DNA of 64,000 bases, from assembly GCF_023008165.1 (NCBI RefSeq), contig NZ_JAKQZA010000002.1:186001-250000 (forward strand), in the 5' to 3' direction. Position 1 is the stretch's first letter, and every line of letters begins with the position of its first letter. The notes beneath the pieces were generated by a model. It had not been told where the DNA came from. It saw only the letters and a list, made by a program, of their open reading frames with translations, and made no database searches. The position numbers and the translations under genes are program-made. This stretch comes from Kordiimonas laminariae. GTDB taxonomy: Bacteria; Pseudomonadota; Alphaproteobacteria; Sphingomonadales; Kordiimonadaceae. Shown here in pieces: positions 44,323 through 52,619 of this stretch.

Positions 44323-45450
44323 GTGTCCGCAAACAAACGTGTTCTACATGTTTTTTCCTCGTTTGAGGTTGGAGGGTCACAGCGACGTTTTGCTACTTAT
44401 ATCTCTCATACAAACACCGATTGTGAGCATATGGTGTACGCCATGGATGGCTGTTATGATGCCGCCAAGTTGGTCCAAAATTCTAAATTATCAATTGCTA
44501 ACAATATCAACATCACTAAGGGCAATACCCGTCAAGCTATCAAACAAATCAAACAGTATTTGAAAACAGAAACTCCTGACCTTTTGGTAACCTATAATTG
44601 GGGCGCTACTGAATGGGTCATGGCGAATGCCTTTTCAAAGATATGCCCTGTTATCCATATTCAGGACGGTTTTGGCGAAGATGAGCAAAATACCGAGAAG
44701 CTTACCCGCAGATTGATGCGAATGTTTGCTTACCGCCAATGTAATACTGTCGTTGTGCCTTCAAAAACATTGGAACGTATCGCGCGCCGCAACTGGTTTT
44801 TACCCGAGGGCAAAGTGCGTTATATTCCAAACGGTATTGATATAGATCGTTTTATATGCCCTGAAGATATCGGTTTTGCCCGGTCAATTGGGATTGATCC
44901 TGATAAACCCGTGATAGGCATTGTTGCGGCCCTCAGGCCTGAGAAAAACGTTGGCCGTTTGATTGAAGCTTTTAGTAAGGTAGAAGATGAGATAGATGGC
45001 GCTCAGCTAGTTATTGTGGGAAGTGGTATTGGTACTTCAGCCATGAAAATGCTAGCTGAACGGGTGTGTAAACCGGGCCGCGTTATCTTTGCTGGCAATA
45101 TGGCAAATCCCGAAAAGCTGCTGCCTTCCTTTGACGTATTCGCCCTCTCGTCTGATACAGAACAGATGCCTCTTTCAGTTATCGAAGCCATGGCCTGCGC
45201 CCTTCCAATAGTCAGCACTGATGTGGGAGATATTTCCCACATGGTTTCAGGGCAGAACGCTCCTTATATTAGCGGAAATAACGCTGAATCGCTTGCCGAT
45301 AACCTTATCCAAATGCTCGGCAGCCATGAAGTATCAATTCGAATTGGTGCTGCTAACCAAGCCAAGGCAAAAGAACAATTCTCACTTAAAACAATGATTG
45401 ATACCTACGACGACCTGTTCACTCATCATGGAAAGCTGGCACAAGACTAG
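44323..45450 (+). CDS. Glycosyltransferase family 4-type protein
   Basis: A GT-B glycosyltransferase of about 375 residues. The N-terminal domain begins KRVLHVFSSFEVGGSQRRF (acceptor-side glycine loop). The C-terminal domain has the retaining GT4 pattern: GIVAALRPEKNVGRLIEAF, LVIVGSG and FALSSDTEQMPLSVIEAMACALP, including the E-x7-E type motif. It transfers a sugar to an unidentified acceptor (lipid, polysaccharide or LPS). I prefer GTG at 44323, seven bases after GGAG; an ATG at 44293 has no ribosome site. It overlaps the convergent kinase gene by 32 bases. Confidence 0.88.
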   Translation: MSANKRVLHVFSSFEVGGSQRRFATYISHTNTDCEHMVYAMDGCYDAAKLVQNSKLSIANNINITKGNTRQAIKQIKQYLKTETPDLLVTYNWGATEWVMANAFSKICPVIHIQDGFGEDEQNTEKLTRRLMRMFAYRQCNTVVVPSKTLERIARRNWFLPEGKVRYIPNGIDIDRFICPEDIGFARSIGIDPDKPVIGIVAALRPEKNVGRLIEAFSKVEDEIDGAQLVIVGSGIGTSAMKMLAERVCKPGRVIFAGNMANPEKLLPSFDVFALSSDTEQMPLSVIEAMACALPIVSTDVGDISHMVSGQNAPYISGNNAESLADNLIQMLGSHEVSIRIGAANQAKAKEQFSLKTMIDTYDDLFTHHGKLAQD

Positions 45451-46447
45451 TTTGCGGTTCAGGGAATTCCCTTTCCAAAAAGCCTGGCACCATCTTATGC
45501 ACCAAATCACGTATTTCGCCCAGATGTGGCTGACTTAAACTACGGTCCAGCAACCTAAGAACATGAGGGATATGTTTCAAATACACATGTTTATCGTCTC
45601 GCTCTGAAAGGCGAATAAAGATACCAGAAACTTTTGCATGGCGCTGTGCACCAAGCGTTGCGATATCATTGAGGAATTGAATTCGGTCCAGTTCAGGGAA
45701 AGCTGCGAAATATTTCGCAAGTACAGCACGACGTGTTTCAGCAGATACCTCTCTACGCGCATCTTCAATCAATGAAACCAAATCATAAACGGGGCTACCT
45801 AAAAGCGCATCCTGAAAATCAAGGAGGCCGCAAGCAGTAACCCCCTCGCCTTCAAGTCGCATCGCGTTATCCACATGGAAGTCTCGGTACACAAATACCG
45901 CCTGATCTCTAGCAATATTTGCCAATGCCTTTTGCCATACTGAATTCCAGACATCCCGCTCTGCTTCAGTGATACTTTCACCGCGCACATGAGGTACAAA
46001 CCACTCAGTGAACAGGTTAACCTCACGCATCAATGCCGCCATATCATATGGTTGAAGCTGGATACCTTCCGGCTTTCCTTGCTGTTTAGTATGGATAAGA
46101 ACATCCGTGGCCAGATCATAAAGCTCAGCCTCAGGCAAACCATCAGCCAACAATTTAGTAAAAGTATCGGCCCCAAAATCTTCAATAAGCGCCATGCCAA
46201 GCTCAAGATCTTCCGCGTAAATTTCAGGTACGCGCAAACCGACTGAAGCCAGATAACGGTTTGTATCCAGATAAGCTTTTAAGTTTTCAGTTTCCGGAGG
46301 TGCGTCCATTAGCAGACATTTACGGGAACCATCGATCAGACGTGTATAGGTGCGGTTTGAAGCATCTGCTTTTAATGGGAACAGGTCTGCCTCTTCCCAT
46401 CCATTCTTTTTCACAAATGCTTCTTGTTGCTCTAACCGAGTATCCAC
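45419..46447 (-). CDS. AmgK-like sugar kinase (aminoglycoside phosphotransferase fold)
   Basis: A 342-residue kinase of the COG3178 group. The catalytic loop is VYRDFHVDNAMRL (H-x-D-x4-N) and the metal-binding motif is LLDFQDALLGSPVYDL. In Pseudomonas and Caulobacter, AmgK phosphorylates MurNAc/GlcNAc at C1 in cell-wall recycling and is followed by the uridylyltransferase MurU. In many alphaproteobacteria this gene sits in a tsaE-amgK-murU group; here neither partner is adjacent. The start is a GTG at 46447 with GGAGG 10 bases upstream. The function is inferred from the family. Confidence 0.85.
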   Translation of the reverse strand: MDTRLEQQEAFVKKNGWEEADLFPLKADASNRTYTRLIDGSRKCLLMDAPPETENLKAYLDTNRYLASVGLRVPEIYAEDLELGMALIEDFGADTFTKLLADGLPEAELYDLATDVLIHTKQQGKPEGIQLQPYDMAALMREVNLFTEWFVPHVRGESITEAERDVWNSVWQKALANIARDQAVFVYRDFHVDNAMRLEGEGVTACGLLDFQDALLGSPVYDLVSLIEDARREVSAETRRAVLAKYFAAFPELDRIQFLNDIATLGAQRHAKVSGIFIRLSERDDKHVYLKHIPHVLRLLDRSLSQPHLGEIRDLVHKMVPGFLEREFPEPQTSLVPAFHDE

Positions 46448-46515
46448 AGCCCATATACCTCCAAACTTGTTTATCTTTGGGTGGCACAGGATTGTGGTAA
46501 TAGCAATATGATTAT

Positions 46516-47286
46516 TTAGCCAAAATTAGGCGCACGCTTTTGCATAAACGCCATGATGGCCTCCATTACCTCAGGTGATTTAAGCTGCTGGCCAAAATAG
46601 ATATTCTCTTCCTGCATCTTCGCACCGAGCACTTCTTTATCACCCCTCATTAAACGCTTGGTCATGCGGATTGCCTGTGGCGCTTTTGAAGCCAGGGCAG
46701 CGGCGGCTTTTTCAGCTGTTGGCAACAAGTCTTCTTGAGAACATTTACCATTAGCCAAACCGATAGACACCGCTTCGTCTGCACCAACCTTTTTACCAAG
46801 CATGAAAATTTCTGCCGCTTTTACGTGACCTGCAAGGCGTGGTAACAGCATGGAAGACGCCGCTTCGGGCACTAATGCAAGGTCAACAAACGGCGCTTGA
46901 ATAGTGGCTTCGTCAGCAACATAAACAATATCACAATGAAGAAGCATCGTAAGGCCGATACCAACGGCAACACCATTCACAGCAGCTACATACGGCTTTT
47001 CAGCATTTACAAACGCACGCAACACTCGCGCTACTGGAAGCTCTGAAACCTCTGAGCCATCATGAGAACCTGCTTGCTGGAAATCAACGAGATCATTCCC
47101 TGCCGTAAAAGCTTCAGCGCTGGATTTAAAGAGCACAGCGCGAACGTCATCATTTGTTTCAGCATCTTCAAGCGCATCTGCAATTTTCGCATACATCGCA
47201 TGCGTCAGTGCATTCTTTTTGTCTGGTCGGTTGAAGGTAATAGTTAGAATACGGTCTTTAATTTCCGTTAGCACATGATCAGTCAT
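46516..47286 (-). CDS. Enoyl-CoA hydratase/isomerase family protein
   Basis: A crotonase-fold enzyme of 256 residues. The first oxyanion-hole block is FKSSAEAFTAGNDLVDF and the second is PYVAAVNGVAVGIGLTML. VDLALVPEAASSMLLPRLAG follows, where the Glu position corresponds to a catalytic acid in hydratases. It acts on acyl-CoA in fatty-acid or related degradation; hydratase versus isomerase cannot be told. The ATG overlaps the MarR stop (ATGA), so the two are co-translated and MarR probably regulates it. Confidence 0.9.
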   Translation of the reverse strand: MTDHVLTEIKDRILTITFNRPDKKNALTHAMYAKIADALEDAETNDDVRAVLFKSSAEAFTAGNDLVDFQQAGSHDGSEVSELPVARVLRAFVNAEKPYVAAVNGVAVGIGLTMLLHCDIVYVADEATIQAPFVDLALVPEAASSMLLPRLAGHVKAAEIFMLGKKVGADEAVSIGLANGKCSQEDLLPTAEKAAAALASKAPQAIRMTKRLMRGDKEVLGAKMQEENIYFGQQLKSPEVMEAIMAFMQKRAPNFG

Positions 47287-47726
47287 GCGGTTTTCCCCTT
47301 TGCATGTAGGTATGCGTTGTTCGCTCGTTCAATTGTTGTTTCAAGAAATTTAGAGATCAACGCCTGCTCTTCTTCACTATAGCCATCAAGGAGTTGACGA
47401 TTGGCTTCGGCAATCATGCTTTTGCTTTCTTGCACGATAGATTTGCCTGCCGCTTTCAAGCAAACAATGAAAGAACGTCTGTCCCCATCTGCTCGTTTTC
47501 GTTCAAGAAGATCTTTCTGTTCCATGCGGTCGACCAGACCTGACGTAGCAGCTGCCTTAAGGCCGATCACCGTTGCAAGCTCACCAATAGGTAAACCATC
47601 CCGTTCATCAAGCGCTAACAGCACAACATGCTGCGTTGAAGAAATACCATATTTTTCTTCAAGCATCTTATCGGCCAGCCTGAAAATCGCCCGGTGGCTT
47701 TTATGCAGTAAATGGAACAGTCTCAT
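47283..47726 (-). CDS. MarR family transcriptional regulator
   Basis: A 147-residue winged-helix protein. The recognition region is LPIGELATVIGLKAAATSGLVDRMEQKDLLERKRADGDRR, with the MarR wing signature D-x-R. N- and C-terminal helices make the dimer interface. It precedes the enoyl-CoA hydratase gene and overlaps it. An 18-base perfect palindrome at 47753-47770, 27 bases before its start, is the likely operator, giving an acyl-CoA- or aromatic-acid-responsive switch by analogy with related MarR proteins. Confidence 0.9.
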   Translation of the reverse strand: MRLFHLLHKSHRAIFRLADKMLEEKYGISSTQHVVLLALDERDGLPIGELATVIGLKAAATSGLVDRMEQKDLLERKRADGDRRSFIVCLKAAGKSIVQESKSMIAEANRQLLDGYSEEEQALISKFLETTIERANNAYLHAKGKTA

Positions 47727-47752
47727 ATGAACAAGTCACGATCTCAAATTAA

Positions 47753-47770
47753 TACTTCGCATACGAAGTA
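47753..47770. promoter_or_regulatory. Probable MarR operator
   Basis: TACTTCGCATACGAAGTA: seven-base arms TACTTCG/CGAAGTA around CATA, perfectly symmetric, 27-44 bases upstream of the marR ATG. Size and symmetry suit a MarR dimer site; binding is inferred. Confidence 0.65.
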
Positions 47771-47804
47771 ATTCGAAAAAGCGATTGGTCAACTAATTAA
47801 TTTT

Positions 47805-48425
47805 TCAGCGACCGAAGATACGGTGCAAATGCTGCTCTAATGAGGTTTGGAAATCTACACGGAACACGGCCATATCATCTCTGGCAAGTACATCTGCCAT
47901 GGTTCCTCGCGGGTGCGCCATTAACCACGCACCAATCACAGCCTGCTGCGCATGAATAAGCATGGGATAAAGAACTTCTGGATCAGTTTCTTCAAACCAG
48001 ACCGAGAAAACCTCTAAGAAATCCGCAGCGATATCCTTCATCTTCAGTTTAAATTCAAGTGCTTCATCATATGTAAGGTCACGTTCAAGTACTGAATGCA
48101 GAATAGCTGACAAGCGACAAAACAGTGGACGTTCTGCATACACCTCAGCCATGGCCCTGCTAAGTTCTTCAGGTTTTGCTCTATTCCTGAAATCTTCAAT
48201 AATCCGAGCTATTTCCTGTTCATAAAGCGCAAGAAACAACACTTCCTTACCTCGGAAGTAACGATATAGAGCTGGCTTAGTGATACCAACGTGTCTGGCA
48301 AGCACAGAGAGCTTCACATCTTCATATTGCTCACGCGCAAACATTTCCCCAGCAGCATCCAATATCTGCTGACGCCTGAGAGCTTTTTGCTCAGGGCTGA
48401 TCGCACGTTTTCTAATTGAAACCAT
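47805..48425 (-). CDS. TetR family transcriptional regulator
   Basis: A 206-residue regulator. The helix-turn-helix lies near residues 30-60 (VKLSVLARHVGITKPALYRYFRGKEVLF), preceded by a QQILDAAGEMFARE helix. The C-terminal ligand domain includes FSVWFEETDPEVLYPMLIHAQQ. Its target is not obvious: the divergent neighbour is a CatB-type acetyltransferase and the downstream gene is marR. It is separated from marR by 78 bases containing the marR palindrome, so it is not clearly co-transcribed with it. Confidence 0.88.
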   Translation of the reverse strand: MVSIRKRAISPEQKALRRQQILDAAGEMFAREQYEDVKLSVLARHVGITKPALYRYFRGKEVLFLALYEQEIARIIEDFRNRAKPEELSRAMAEVYAERPLFCRLSAILHSVLERDLTYDEALEFKLKMKDIAADFLEVFSVWFEETDPEVLYPMLIHAQQAVIGAWLMAHPRGTMADVLARDDMAVFRVDFQTSLEQHLHRIFGR

Positions 48426-48645
48426 AAAGTTCTCTATTATTTATGTGAAATATCTAGCACGCGAAATTCATATTGCAAAGTTATGAAGCTTGATGAAGAA
48501 TGCGTGCAGCTCAACACGATGTTTGAGCCGTTTACGCCCAACTGGTGGAAGGAACCTTGCCAATGATCAAAGCTCTGTAACCAAAACAGTACGCCCCAAA
48601 GCTGCTGTTCCTTATTCTGGTACTTTTTATAAAGCGAGCTTTGTT

Positions 48646-49302
48646 ATGCAAGATTCTATTCAAATCCCAAATCCGGATACTGTTCACCCGCTTGAACACA
48701 CAGACCGTGTTATCTTTCTCAAAAATGTTGTGCAGGGAGAAAACATCGCTGTTGGTGATTACACCTATTACGACAGCCCCAATAGTCCTGAAAACTTTCA
48801 GGAAGAGAATGTGCTCTATCATTATGATTTTGTGGGGGACAAACTTACTATTGGTAAATTCTGCGCACTGGGCACCGGCACCAAATTCATTATGAACGGC
48901 GCCAATCACCGTATGGATGGGCCTTCCACGTTTCCGTTCCCTATTTTTGGCGGCAGCTGGACAGACCATATGGATCTGCTAGGTGGCTTACCTTCAAAAG
49001 GAGATACTACAGTAGGCCATGATGTTTGGTTTGGTTACAACAGCCTGATTATGCCCGGCGTTAAAATAGGTCACGGTGCTATCATCGCATCTGGTTCAGT
49101 TGTCACGGAGGATGTGCCTGATTTTGCTATCGTCGGCGGCAATCCTGCGAAGGTCATCAAGAAACGTTTCAATGACGCAACTATTGAAAAATTACTGGAT
49201 ATCGCCTGGTGGGGCTGGCCAATGGAGAAAATCACCAAGAACATCAGAGCAATTATGGCAGGCGATGTCTGTGAACTTCAAAATATAGCTAACAAAATGT
49301 AA
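48646..49302 (+). CDS. CatB/Vat-like xenobiotic O-acetyltransferase (hexapeptide repeat)
   Basis: A 218-residue left-handed beta-helix acetyltransferase. KLTIGKFCALGTGTKFIMNGANHRMDG-type residues include the conserved His of the xenobiotic acetyltransferases (NGANHRM), and TTVGHDVWFGYNSLIMPGVKIGHGAIIASGSVVTEDV covers the hexapeptide turns. Members such as CatB and VatA acetylate chloramphenicol or streptogramins; many chromosomal copies have unknown natural substrates, so resistance should not be assumed. The ATG at 48646 gives the family N-terminus; a longer frame from 48490 has no homology pattern. Confidence 0.88.
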   Translation: MQDSIQIPNPDTVHPLEHTDRVIFLKNVVQGENIAVGDYTYYDSPNSPENFQEENVLYHYDFVGDKLTIGKFCALGTGTKFIMNGANHRMDGPSTFPFPIFGGSWTDHMDLLGGLPSKGDTTVGHDVWFGYNSLIMPGVKIGHGAIIASGSVVTEDVPDFAIVGGNPAKVIKKRFNDATIEKLLDIAWWGWPMEKITKNIRAIMAGDVCELQNIANKM

Positions 49303-49573
49303 AAAACTTCGTGGGTTTGACTATCGTCAAATCCTTATCCTGCATACATGGTAATTTGATCTTGCTTCCGGCGCAGAGGCGGCAACACCTCACAGCAGCC
49401 TTTCAGATGCACTCTGCTTCCCTTGTCATCTGATTCACGGCATCGCCAAATCTTTGCCGGAGGCGCCTATCTTTGATATTTCAATCATTACAGTACCTTG
49501 GCACGCATCCTACCCGATGCGTGCTTTCTTTTACTTTTACGTGTATACTATCCTCTTTTTGGGGAGATATATT
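49303..49573 (+). other. Gene-free 271-base stretch with hairpins and a terminal terminator
   Basis: No credible coding frame on either strand. It contains a 9-base hairpin (GGGTTTGAC at 49313, GTCAAATCC at 49326). GC-rich blocks can also pair (CGGCAA with TTGCCG, and copies of GGCGCC-like sequence). The strong terminator at 49501-49532 ends it. It could be the long 3' end of the acetyltransferase mRNA or a small RNA with its own promoter. I could not match it to 6S, SRP, tmRNA or a riboswitch class. Confidence 0.35.
49501..49532 (+). terminator. Strong rho-independent terminator
   Basis: Perfect nine-base stem GCACGCATC/GATGCGTGC with loop CTACCC, followed by TTTCTTTT. It lies 199 bases after the acetyltransferase stop and 42 bases before the patatin start codon. 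Confidence 0.9.
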
Positions 49574-50557
49574 ATGTTTGATACGCGTAATTCACTTGTT
49601 CTTTCTGGCGGCAATGTAAAAGGCTCTTATCAAGCGGGAGCCCTCAAAGCGCTTTTCAATCACACCTTCCCTGATGGCAGCAAATTTAAACCAGGCGCTA
49701 TATACGGCGTTTCCGTTGGGGCCATGAACGGTGGTTTTATTGCTGACCGCGCTGGTCAAGCAGCCCTTAAAGGCCAGGAACCAGATTGGCCTGAAATCGG
49801 CAATGAACTTGAAGCCTTTTGGCGAAACAACATCACCAGTTTTGCCTCTATCGGCAAAAAACGCAGCGCCTTTTCTCTCGCCCTGAAAATAATTGGCGGC
49901 AAATTCAATGGCCTTACGAAAATGGATGGAGCGGCTGAACTGGCGCGTGCCAACATTCGTTATGAAAACCTGAAGGCCAGCAAAACCTATTATGCTTGCG
50001 GCGTAACCAATATGCGTACCGGTGATTATTTTGATGCTGATGTTGGCACCTTTGGGGAAGATATTCTGGATTATGTCGTAGCCTCTACCCGTGAACCCGT
50101 GAACATGCCTATCATGTGGGTAAAAGATCAGCCTCTTGTGGATGGTGGTGTCAGGAACATTGCCCCTCTTGCTCCCGCTATCAAGCGCGGTGCAGAAAAA
50201 ATGGCAATCATCGCCATGAAACCTGATCATATGTCTGTAGTGGAATCTAAGAAGGAATTCGGCAATATGCTGAAGCTTCTCAAACGTACACTTGGGACTC
50301 TCACCAACGAGATTATGAATAATGATCTGGAAAAAGTGCGCGATATCAACGCAGCCTGCCAAAAGGAATTGGACGCGGGCGGGCAAGTTCATACTGCAGG
50401 GAAACGCATTATTGAATTTGTTGAGGTCCGACCACAGGAACGCCTCGCCATTGATTCAACAGATTTCACATCTGATGATATAAAGCGCCTTATCAAACAA
50501 GGTGAAGAAGAAGCAAAAGAACAACTCGCCAAGGGTTGGCTCACCGGCACCGAATAA
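49574..50557 (+). CDS. Patatin-like phospholipase
   Basis: A 327-residue lipid acyl hydrolase. The oxyanion-hole loop is GGNVKGSYQAG, the nucleophile elbow is GVSVG (G-x-S-x-G), and the Asp of the Ser-Asp dyad is in VDGGV. No signal peptide is seen, so it acts in the cytoplasm or is secreted by another route. The ATG at 49574 follows GGGGAG; the frame from 49454 runs back through the terminator and is not used. Followed 13 bases later by a phytanoyl-CoA dioxygenase-like gene. Confidence 0.9.
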   Translation: MFDTRNSLVLSGGNVKGSYQAGALKALFNHTFPDGSKFKPGAIYGVSVGAMNGGFIADRAGQAALKGQEPDWPEIGNELEAFWRNNITSFASIGKKRSAFSLALKIIGGKFNGLTKMDGAAELARANIRYENLKASKTYYACGVTNMRTGDYFDADVGTFGEDILDYVVASTREPVNMPIMWVKDQPLVDGGVRNIAPLAPAIKRGAEKMAIIAMKPDHMSVVESKKEFGNMLKLLKRTLGTLTNEIMNNDLEKVRDINAACQKELDAGGQVHTAGKRIIEFVEVRPQERLAIDSTDFTSDDIKRLIKQGEEEAKEQLAKGWLTGTE

Positions 50558-50570
50558 TAAGGCGTTTTTT

Positions 50571-51254
50571 ATGTTTCCAGTATCGGGCTTAACATTTACG
50601 GAGCACGGAGCAGAACTCATTGATGATTTTCTGTCTCCAGCTTCGCTCAAATCTCTACAAACGGCTACCGACACATTAACGCTCACCACTATTAAAGGCG
50701 GCTTAAGGAATGCGGAAACCAAAATCCCATTAATTAGCAAAACAATTGAAATTGAAGCGATTCAAGAACGCCTTGAGGCTTATTTGGCACCTCCTCTATC
50801 CCTAGTAAGAGCTATCTATTTTGATAAAACTACAGATCAAAATTGGTTAGTTCCTTGGCATCAGGATTTAACTATTGCGGTTGATCGTTTTTTTGAATGT
50901 GAGGGCTGGGAAAATTGGACTCAAAAAGAGGGTATCTGGCATGTCCAAGCACCGCTCACGGTGTTGGAGAATATGATCACTGTACGCATTCATTTAGATG
51001 ATACAGATCAAAGAAATGGATGTCTGAATATAGTGCCTTCCAGTCACGCCTTAGGTCGTATACCACATAAAACTATCACAGGCATCACAGCTCAATCAGG
51101 CCACACTGAGTGCGTGGCTAACGCTGGCTCGGCACTTATCATGAAACCTCATATTATACATTCTTCAAAAAAAGGCACAAAGCCATCAAGGCGTCGAATT
51201 ATTCATCTGGAGTTTTCCAGTTTTCAATTACCTGAAGGCGTTAACTGGGTTTGA
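50571..51254 (+). CDS. Phytanoyl-CoA dioxygenase (PhyH)-family protein
   Basis: An Fe(II)/2-oxoglutarate oxygenase of 227 residues. The facial-triad ligands are visible as WHQDLTIAV (H-x-D) and the distal His in MKPHIIHSSKKGTKPSRRR, where the Arg would bind 2-oxoglutarate. A hydroxylation of a small molecule or lipid is expected; the substrate is unknown. Directly downstream of the patatin gene and likely in one transcript. The ATG at 50571 has only a weak AAGG site. Overlaps the convergent TrmB-like gene by 14 bases. Confidence 0.86.
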   Translation: MFPVSGLTFTEHGAELIDDFLSPASLKSLQTATDTLTLTTIKGGLRNAETKIPLISKTIEIEAIQERLEAYLAPPLSLVRAIYFDKTTDQNWLVPWHQDLTIAVDRFFECEGWENWTQKEGIWHVQAPLTVLENMITVRIHLDDTDQRNGCLNIVPSSHALGRIPHKTITGITAQSGHTECVANAGSALIMKPHIIHSSKKGTKPSRRRIIHLEFSSFQLPEGVNWV

Positions 51255-51903
51255 TGTCAGTAATTAGCCGGTAAACCTGCTGGCCGCTCTCATAGTATTT
51301 TTTCTCAAAAGGTGTGAGATATTCTTCTGGTTCAAATGCCTCTAACTCTGAAATATGCCCAGCTAGTTTCAAAGCAATCTGAAACTCTTCCAGATACAGC
51401 TTCCAGTTTGACCTCATTTCAAACTGGCCACCAAGTTTCAACATATAGGGAAATACAGGTGCTCCGTGCCAACGACGCCCTAAATGGGCCGATTTCGGCC
51501 AAGGATTAGGATAAAGCACAAAATGCTTTTCCACCTGCCAACCTGCTGTCACCATCAACCGGTAAAAATCATTTAAATCTGCCCGCCGAAGGATCATGTT
51601 TTCAGGGTCGACCTGCAATCTTTCGCGGGTTACCCGGCTTGCTGATTTATCAATACCAATCACCAAATGATCAGGATGATCTCTCGCGATCAATCGCGTG
51701 CTATCCCCAACACCGCAGCAACTATCGAAAACTACCGAACCCGCATGTTTACTCACAAGCTTATTCACTTCGTCAAAAACACGCTGGGTATGATCCGCAA
51801 TCGGCTTTTTAAAATCAGCCTTCAAATGCTTAAGCACAGTCGCTTCAAGCCGTTCATGCGGGCCCGTTTGGTTACTTTCAATTGTTCTGGATTTCTGCTG
51901 CAT
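51241..51903 (-). CDS. TrmB-like tRNA (guanine-N7)-methyltransferase
   Basis: A 220-residue class I SAM methyltransferase. SAM motif I is VVFDSCCGVGDSTRLIA. The TrmB-specific block reads LYPNPWPKSAHLGRRWH, corresponding to the PDPWPK-x2-H-x2-RR signature of m7G46 tRNA methyltransferases. It has an N substituted for the conserved Asp, so it may be a diverged paralogue rather than the housekeeping TrmB. Cytoplasmic. Its neighbours have no functional link. Confidence 0.82.
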   Translation of the reverse strand: MQQKSRTIESNQTGPHERLEATVLKHLKADFKKPIADHTQRVFDEVNKLVSKHAGSVVFDSCCGVGDSTRLIARDHPDHLVIGIDKSASRVTRERLQVDPENMILRRADLNDFYRLMVTAGWQVEKHFVLYPNPWPKSAHLGRRWHGAPVFPYMLKLGGQFEMRSNWKLYLEEFQIALKLAGHISELEAFEPEEYLTPFEKKYYESGQQVYRLITDIKPS

Positions 51904-51940
51904 GGCAGAGGCTATAACCCAAGCGCTAATCGCAGGTCAA

Positions 51941-52603
51941 TTAAATCACATAAAGGTAGATCGCAAAGAAATGACTAGCACTGCCCAAAAGCACAAACAC
52001 ATGCCAAACCGCATGAAAATAAGCGACAGATTTAATCGCATAGAAAATCGCACCTATAGTGAAAAAAGCCCCACCCGCGAATAACCAGTAAAGCGCCTCT
52101 TTAGGCAAACTTTCAGCGAGGGGTCCTACCATCAACACCCCTGCCCAGCCCATGGCCAGATAAATAGCAAGCGAAATATAATTCATCTTCTTACCGCTTT
52201 TGCGGAGAAAAGCGATCAGCTTGAATAGCGTACCTGAAAGCGCTGCCCCCCAAACACCAACCATAACCCAAATACCAGTTGAAGCAGGAAGTGTAATCAG
52301 AGCAAATGGCGTGTAACTGCCAGCAATTTTAAAATAGATAGCTGAGTGATCCAGCATCTTAAAAAATGGCTGCAATTTGCTTTTAAACATGCTGTGGTAA
52401 AGCGTGGAACAGCCATACATTAAAATCATACAGCCTGCGTAAATAGAAACAGCAGTGATGGATAAAATGCCTTGGTCACTGGCTTTAAGAAGTAAAAACA
52501 CCATAGCAATTGCCGCCAGAACAATTCCTACCCCGTGAGTACCAGCGTGGACGATTTCTTCCATAACGCTATAGGGGCGGATGCTCTTTTCTGCAGTTGC
52601 CAT
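51941..52603 (-). CDS. Hemolysin III / PAQR family membrane protein (YqfA-like)
   Basis: A 220-residue protein with seven membrane helices. The conserved metal-site residues appear as EEIVHAGTHGVG, CSTLYHSMF, DHSAIYFKIAGSYTPF and FHAVWHVFVLLGSASHF. PAQR proteins include adiponectin receptors, which are ceramidase-like. Bacterial members are linked to membrane homeostasis, and true haemolysis is not established. Followed on the same strand by no close partner; the DMT gene is 16 bases upstream, so the two may form an operon. Confidence 0.92.
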   Translation of the reverse strand: MATAEKSIRPYSVMEEIVHAGTHGVGIVLAAIAMVFLLLKASDQGILSITAVSIYAGCMILMYGCSTLYHSMFKSKLQPFFKMLDHSAIYFKIAGSYTPFALITLPASTGIWVMVGVWGAALSGTLFKLIAFLRKSGKKMNYISLAIYLAMGWAGVLMVGPLAESLPKEALYWLFAGGAFFTIGAIFYAIKSVAYFHAVWHVFVLLGSASHFFAIYLYVI

Positions 52604-52619
52604 TTTATGCTTCCCTTGG

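Noticed and set aside
47751-47773. Resemblance of the marR palindrome to part of a loxP site (ACTTCG..CGAAGT)
   Set aside because: The arms are only seven bases with a four-base spacer, while loxP has 13-base arms and an 8-base spacer. No recombinase gene or phage remnant is near. Position before marR explains it better.
48646-49302. Acquired antibiotic-resistance gene (vat/catB)
   Set aside because: No mobile element or shift in composition surrounds it. Chromosomal members of this acetyltransferase family commonly have unknown natural substrates.
49592-50392. 266-codon open frame on the minus strand
   Set aside because: It lies wholly antisense to the patatin gene, which has complete catalytic motifs. 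The product has no coherent family features and is a reading-frame shadow.
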